Part shown: positions 60,396 through 64,000 of the stretch, piece after piece | Position numbering within the stretch: the first letter of the stretch is position 1 | Layout: every line of letters starts with the position of its first letter | Assembly (NCBI RefSeq): GCF_027172205.1 | Contig: NC_070611.1 | Location: forward strand, 41,040,979-41,104,978 | Reading direction: 5' to 3' | DNA length: 64,000 nt | Source: Podarcis raffonei | Taxonomy: Eukaryota; Chordata; Lepidosauria; Squamata; Lacertidae | Notes under the pieces: model-generated | Told to the model about the DNA's origin: nothing | Databases searched by the model: none | The model's input: only the letters and a program-made list of their open reading frames with translations | Program-made: the position numbers and the translations under genes

Positions 60396-63300
60396 CTGGA
60401 AGACATATTTGACAAAAGGGTAACACAACTTTACATTCAAAAAACAATCTTCAGCTGTATTAGTAAGCAAAATATATTGTGTGTTAAGAAATATCTGCAT
60501 ATGGGGCTGATCCATGCACTCATGCAAGGGTATTATTTGTTCCCTCCTGCCAAAATGAGCCGAGTGCTCTGTCCTTTAAACATTTGCCAGTGGCTTATAA
60601 AACCAGACAACAGGCTTGACTTCTAGGAAACCCTAGTGATTTTAATCAGACTACGTATAACCAGAAGAACGAACAAACCCTTTTTGTTAAGTTTGCAACT
60701 TCAGGACCTACCACTTTGAAGCAAACACAATAATGGAACTTTAACTAGAAATGAAAGCTTACAGCTACTATTTATTTCATATATGCAAAGTATGAAGGAA
60801 TAGCATTATCTAGAGAAATTACAACCTACCATTAAAGAAAATATATTCTCACACTTTAAACACAAAACTAGTTCCCAGAAGTTTCCTGAATTAATACAAC
60901 TCTGAAAGGAAACATTTAAAAAATCAGATATGTGTGTATATATACCTGTAAGTATCATCTGGATATACTTTTGTTACATAATCCTGAAATTCCATATATG
61001 CTTTTTCTTGAAATTTTTCGATCTGTACAATGTTTTCTAAGCCAGGGTGATCTAAAATGAAGTATGTTGTTAAATCGACTGCAAATCAGATGTAGATAAA
61101 AGGCAGCAAAGGACACATAATGGCAGATATTCTTTTACGACCCAAAATGAAAACAAATTTTGCTACTTAAATTGTCCAGTATCTGCTGAAAGCTGAAACT
61201 ATGAACTGCAAAGCAGCTTTATTAGAATCATACAATGGACACTTGGTCTATTTTGTTTCTTCTCTTTTCTTGAATTGTCTCTATGATTGTATTAGTGTAT
61301 AAAATGGTAAAAATAAATAAAAGCTGTAAATAAACAAGCAACTTTATTGCAATAATAAAATATTATTTAGCACCTGTTTTTCTTGTGCCCATCCAAAAAA
61401 AAAAAGCTAGAACATTAGATATAAGCAAGATTAAACCCACCCATCATAAGTTAAGCAAAAAATGCTTCTGTTCAAACAGGAAGAGACAAAGTTCTCTTTC
61501 ATTGAGAATACTCTCATGCACTACTGCTGAAGGGGGTATCCCAAGCTTTTCAGATGGTATAGGTGGATGCTTGCAGTGGACACCTGCTGAGATGGGCTGA
61601 TTGCCACCCCAACCATCACAGACCACAGACTGGCTGATTGCCACGCCATCTAGACCACTACAATTACCTAACAGCATCAAACCTATCTATCTCTTTTGGG
61701 ATTCATTTAAGTTTGTTTAACCATATCCATATACTCCAGACATTGATGTAAAACAGGCATAGCTGTTCATGGGTGCTTAAGTTAATAAGATGCAGAACTA
61801 GGTATCATCTGCATACTGGTGACAGGCCACCACCCAAACTATGATAGTCTCACACAGTGGATTTATGTAGAAATGTTAACCCGCAACACTAAATGAAATG
61901 TCCCCAAAGGGGCCAAGCTATGGCCATAAAAATGACACCCAACATGAAATCAGACAAAAAAGCCCAGAAGCACTTAGTTTTAGCACAAATCACACAGCCT
62001 GGTCTATTTAGATGGTACAATTCAAAGTAAAGTAGCTAAGCACATCTCCTCCAACAGCAAGCTGGTAAACATAGCAAGAGACTGGATGAACAAGGCCAAA
62101 GGTTTTAGTTTCTTGTTTTTACATACCGGGGCTGAAGAGGACGATTGCTTTCAAATAAGCGTATTCATAACCATCAAGGCAAAGCTTCACCATACTGTTA
62201 CAGAACTCCTGCAGTTTGAAGATATGCTCCATCACTAGCTTTCCTCTATCTGCTGACAGTTTATCTAAGTGAATACAAAACATTGCAAATAGGGGCTCTT
62301 ACTGTCTTAGTTAGCTGTTTCCACAAGTAAAGGGAAAGGCACAAAATGAATATAAGAAAATGCATTTATTTCAGTAGTGATCAATCAATAACAAAGCAAG
62401 TCAATGTCCATACATCCATACCAATTCTGAGACTTGTAACAATGTGTCTTACCTTGTTGTAAACTATTATGAAGGTGATTAACAAATGCCGTTAATATAG
62501 TTGCTACGTTCATTACTTGTGAACATTGTGCAAGACCAAGTGTAAAAAGTTCATTCCAGCAGGCTTTCACTAATGATATGCTGTTATCCTGCCTATTAAA
62601 AAGAAGTAGAACTATATTAATGGAACTGTTTGGTTCAGTTCAATACAAGCCTGGTTCACATGTCACACAACTAAACTGGCTTAGCTTAGCTCAGCACAGC
62701 AAAGCAGCAAGCTCCTCACCAAAAGCCCACATTCATGTAAACCCATGGTTTGGCTTAGTGTAACGTGTGAACCAGGCCATAGTGCATGTAGTCACAAGTA
62801 TTCAACACAATCAACAGGCAGACAAGACCTCTCTTACTATGAAACCGAACTTTCTGCATACCTAACATGAAAACTCTGATCACACTCAGGTTTCCTAACT
62901 GCAGAAAAGAATGAAATGTATAGGCAGGGCTTTGAATCATGTAAATATTTACTTAGTTGGGTTGCCACTCTTGCCACTATTTATACTGAAGTCTTTATAT
63001 TTATTTATATTTATATTGTAGTCTTTGAGCACTGAATATTTGAGGAATCAAGCACGTAAATTTTATAAATAAAAGCATGACTAAGTTGCAAGTTGCCACA
63101 CCACCTTCCATTCTGTTCCTCAAGGTCTCCCTCTGGAGCTGATTTTCAGGGGGCACTGAGAGTCAGCAAAAACTCCCCACCTCTTGAGTTAGAAGAGGTG
63201 TCTGTGAATCTACAGTCCTTCCATGAGTGTAAGAATGCAAATTCATGAGTACACTTCCATGAGTGTAAGAATGGACTCCATCTACTATTTTTAAGATAAA

Positions 63301-63517
63301 ATGGCAAACTTTTTGCAAAATGAAGTTTACGTCAATACCAGGAGGAATTCTGTTTTGAAACCTTGGTTACATTAAGAGATTTTTTCAATACTCACCCCAG
63401 AGCTTGGAAGGAAGGAATAGAACGTGCCCAGTGCATAGATAGGAAGAGCAATCTGGAAGCCGATTCACAAATATAATGAACATTCAGGTACTCAGGCATA
63501 GGGGAAGGCATGGTAAG
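60221..63517 (-). CDS. NR2C1: NR2C1 (TR2 orphan nuclear receptor), last five coding exons, partial
   Basis: These exons encode the C-terminal 226 residues of testicular receptor 2, about the last third of a family protein near 600 aa. TR2 pairs with TR4 on direct-repeat elements, and this part is the ligand-binding and dimerisation domain. Coding segments are 63517-63396, 62592-62453, 62264-62127, 61051-60946 and 60395-60221, all with GT-AG introns and matching phases. Diagnostic motifs are LTMPSPMPEYLNVHY, SRLLFLSMHWARSIPSFQAL, NELFTLGLAQC, MVKLCLDGYEYAYLKAI and the C-terminus ADYNSQIIGHAV. Against the human sequence as I recall it there are no indels. The zinc-finger DNA-binding exons lie beyond position 64,000. 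No disabling change is seen, so this looks like a functional gene cut by the window edge. Confidence 0.97.
60946..61051 (-). CDS. NR2C1: NR2C1 coding exon (LBD)
   Basis: This 106-nt exon lies between acceptor CATTTTAG| and donor TTACAG|GTATAT. It encodes HPGLENIVQIEKFQEKAYME and FQDYVTKVYPDDTY, with split Asp and Arg codons at its ends. Confidence 0.95.
61052..62126 (-). other. NR2C1: NR2C1 intron with a CR1/L2-like LINE fragment
   Basis: This is a 1.1-kb intron. About 61780-61930 resembles, on the minus strand, the 'ggtatcatctgcatactggt' segment common in squamate CR1/L2 LINEs. The short reading frames around 61385-61680 show no family resemblance and are not called. Confidence 0.6.
62127..62264 (-). 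CDS. NR2C1: NR2C1 coding exon (LBD)
   Basis: This 138-nt exon lies between acceptor CACTTAG| and donor CCCCG|GTATGT. It encodes KLSADRGKLVMEHIFKLQEF, CNSMVKLCLDGYEYAYLKAI and VLFSP. Human has MSTERRK where this copy has LSADRGK, the most variable patch. Confidence 0.95.
62453..62592 (-). CDS. NR2C1: NR2C1 coding exon (LBD)
   Basis: This 140-nt exon begins after TTTAATAG|. The alternative AG four bases downstream would break the phase. It encodes QDNSISLVKACWNELFTLGL, then AQCSQVMNVATILTAFVNHL and HNSLQQ plus one base of Asp. The donor is CAAG|GTAAGA. Confidence 0.95.
62593..63395 (-). other. NR2C1: NR2C1 intron
   Basis: This is an 803-bp intron. I see no gene and no confidently classed repeat, only AT-rich sequence near 62980-63060 and a short tandem echo of 'ccatgagtgtaagaatg' near 63220-63270. 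Confidence 0.7.
63396..63517 (-). CDS. NR2C1: NR2C1 coding exon (LBD, first in window)
   Basis: This 122-nt exon is entered in phase 0 after GTAACAG| and encodes LTMPSPMPEYLNVHYICESA then SRLLFLSMHWARSIPSFQAL plus two bases of Gly. The donor is CTGGG|GTGAGT. A Cys stands where human has Gly in NVHYIGES. Confidence 0.95.
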
Positions 63518-64000
63518 CTGTTACAAAAGTATAGTTTAAAACAATTAATAACTTGTCATGTCTCAAAGAATACAGATATTAATAATATAGCAGAAAACTT
63601 CAAAGAAAATGAAAAATTCTTATTATAATATTAAAAACGCAGGACTGGAAAACTTCATGATACATTAATGTGCTCTACAATTTGCCCTAGATAAATGAAT
63701 GACTTTCAAACGTAAAAGCAGCAAAAGTTTCAGTGCAGCCCTTTTGAAAATAAACTACAAGCAGGCTTATCTACTTTGATAGAATTGATAACAAATCTAG
63801 TTAAAACAGGCAGGCTTTTCCCCTCTAAACGACCCCGTTCACCCCAAGTATGCCCAAGAGCTTCTCTTCAGACACATTCCTATTCCTCTAAGTATCTGCT
63901 TCCCCCAGAAACCTTTCCTTGAACTCTCTGCTCTCTTGCTGACCTTCCTCACCCTAAACACACGAAAAAGCTCTTTCTCCAAGTAAACAGGAGTTTCTGT
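63518..64000 (-). other. NR2C1: NR2C1 intron running off the window
   Basis: This lies between the first LBD exon seen and the next upstream exon, which is outside the window. There is a pyrimidine-rich stretch near 63820-63970 and nothing else recognisable. Confidence 0.6.

Noticed and set aside
62588-62588. Alternative NR2C1 acceptor giving GAT AAC as first codons
   Set aside because: It would leave the split Gly codon from the previous exon incomplete. The AG four bases upstream restores LGQDNS and the reading frame.
1-64000. Endogenous retrovirus or LTR element
   Set aside because: I looked for protease, RT, envelope motifs and paired long repeats in retroviral arrangement and saw none. 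All RT-like sequence belongs to LINEs.

Overview
This is vertebrate nuclear DNA, and almost certainly a squamate reptile (lizard or snake). The evidence is four Sauria-type tRNA SINEs with the GGTAAAGG tail, a Bov-B (RTE) LINE 3' end, CR1/L2-clade and L1 LINE pieces, CORE/MIR SINEs, and many short palindromic hAT-like and TA-flanked MITEs. A lacertid is a reasonable guess from the look of the Sauria SINE subfamily, but I cannot prove it here. I saw no bacterial, phage or organellar DNA, no CRISPR array, and no recognisable endogenous retrovirus or LTR element.

Three host genes are present or touched, all on the minus strand. In ascending order these are: (i) a CpG-island first exon near 33.7 kb, assigned to TMCC3 mainly by synteny, with the rest of that gene off the left edge; (ii) a complete NDUFA12 in four exons (55,366 down to 48,129; 146 codons; all splice sites and phases fit), encoding a complex I accessory subunit; (iii) the last five coding exons of NR2C1 (63,517 down to 60,221; 226 residues of the ligand-binding domain of the orphan nuclear receptor TR2), with the 5' part beyond the right edge. 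The order TMCC3-NDUFA12-NR2C1, all in one orientation, matches mammals as I recall it, so this is an old conserved block.

Layout: 1-33.7 kb is probably TMCC3 intron 1, with SINEs, L2/CR1 pieces, a clean L1 insertion with a 19-bp target duplication, and MITEs. 33.2-34.6 kb is a CpG-island promoter. 34.7-48 kb is intergenic, with MIR, Bov-B, a Sauria SINE, a perfect 92-bp palindrome built on an (AT)n core, and several MITEs. 48.1-55.4 kb is NDUFA12, with an L2 LINE and a TA-flanked MITE in intron 3. 55.0-55.6 kb is its CpG-island promoter. 55.6-58.1 kb is a repeat-rich spacer. 58.1-64 kb is the NR2C1 3' end. The three genes have no known joint pathway; their adjacency is synteny, not an operon.

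I did not find a convincing undescribed biological system. The most useful observations are the exon-level gene models, the AT palindrome, the shared 3' tail of Bov-B and Sauria SINEs in one window, several datable nested insertions, and an unfamiliar N-terminal exon for the gene at 33.7 kb.
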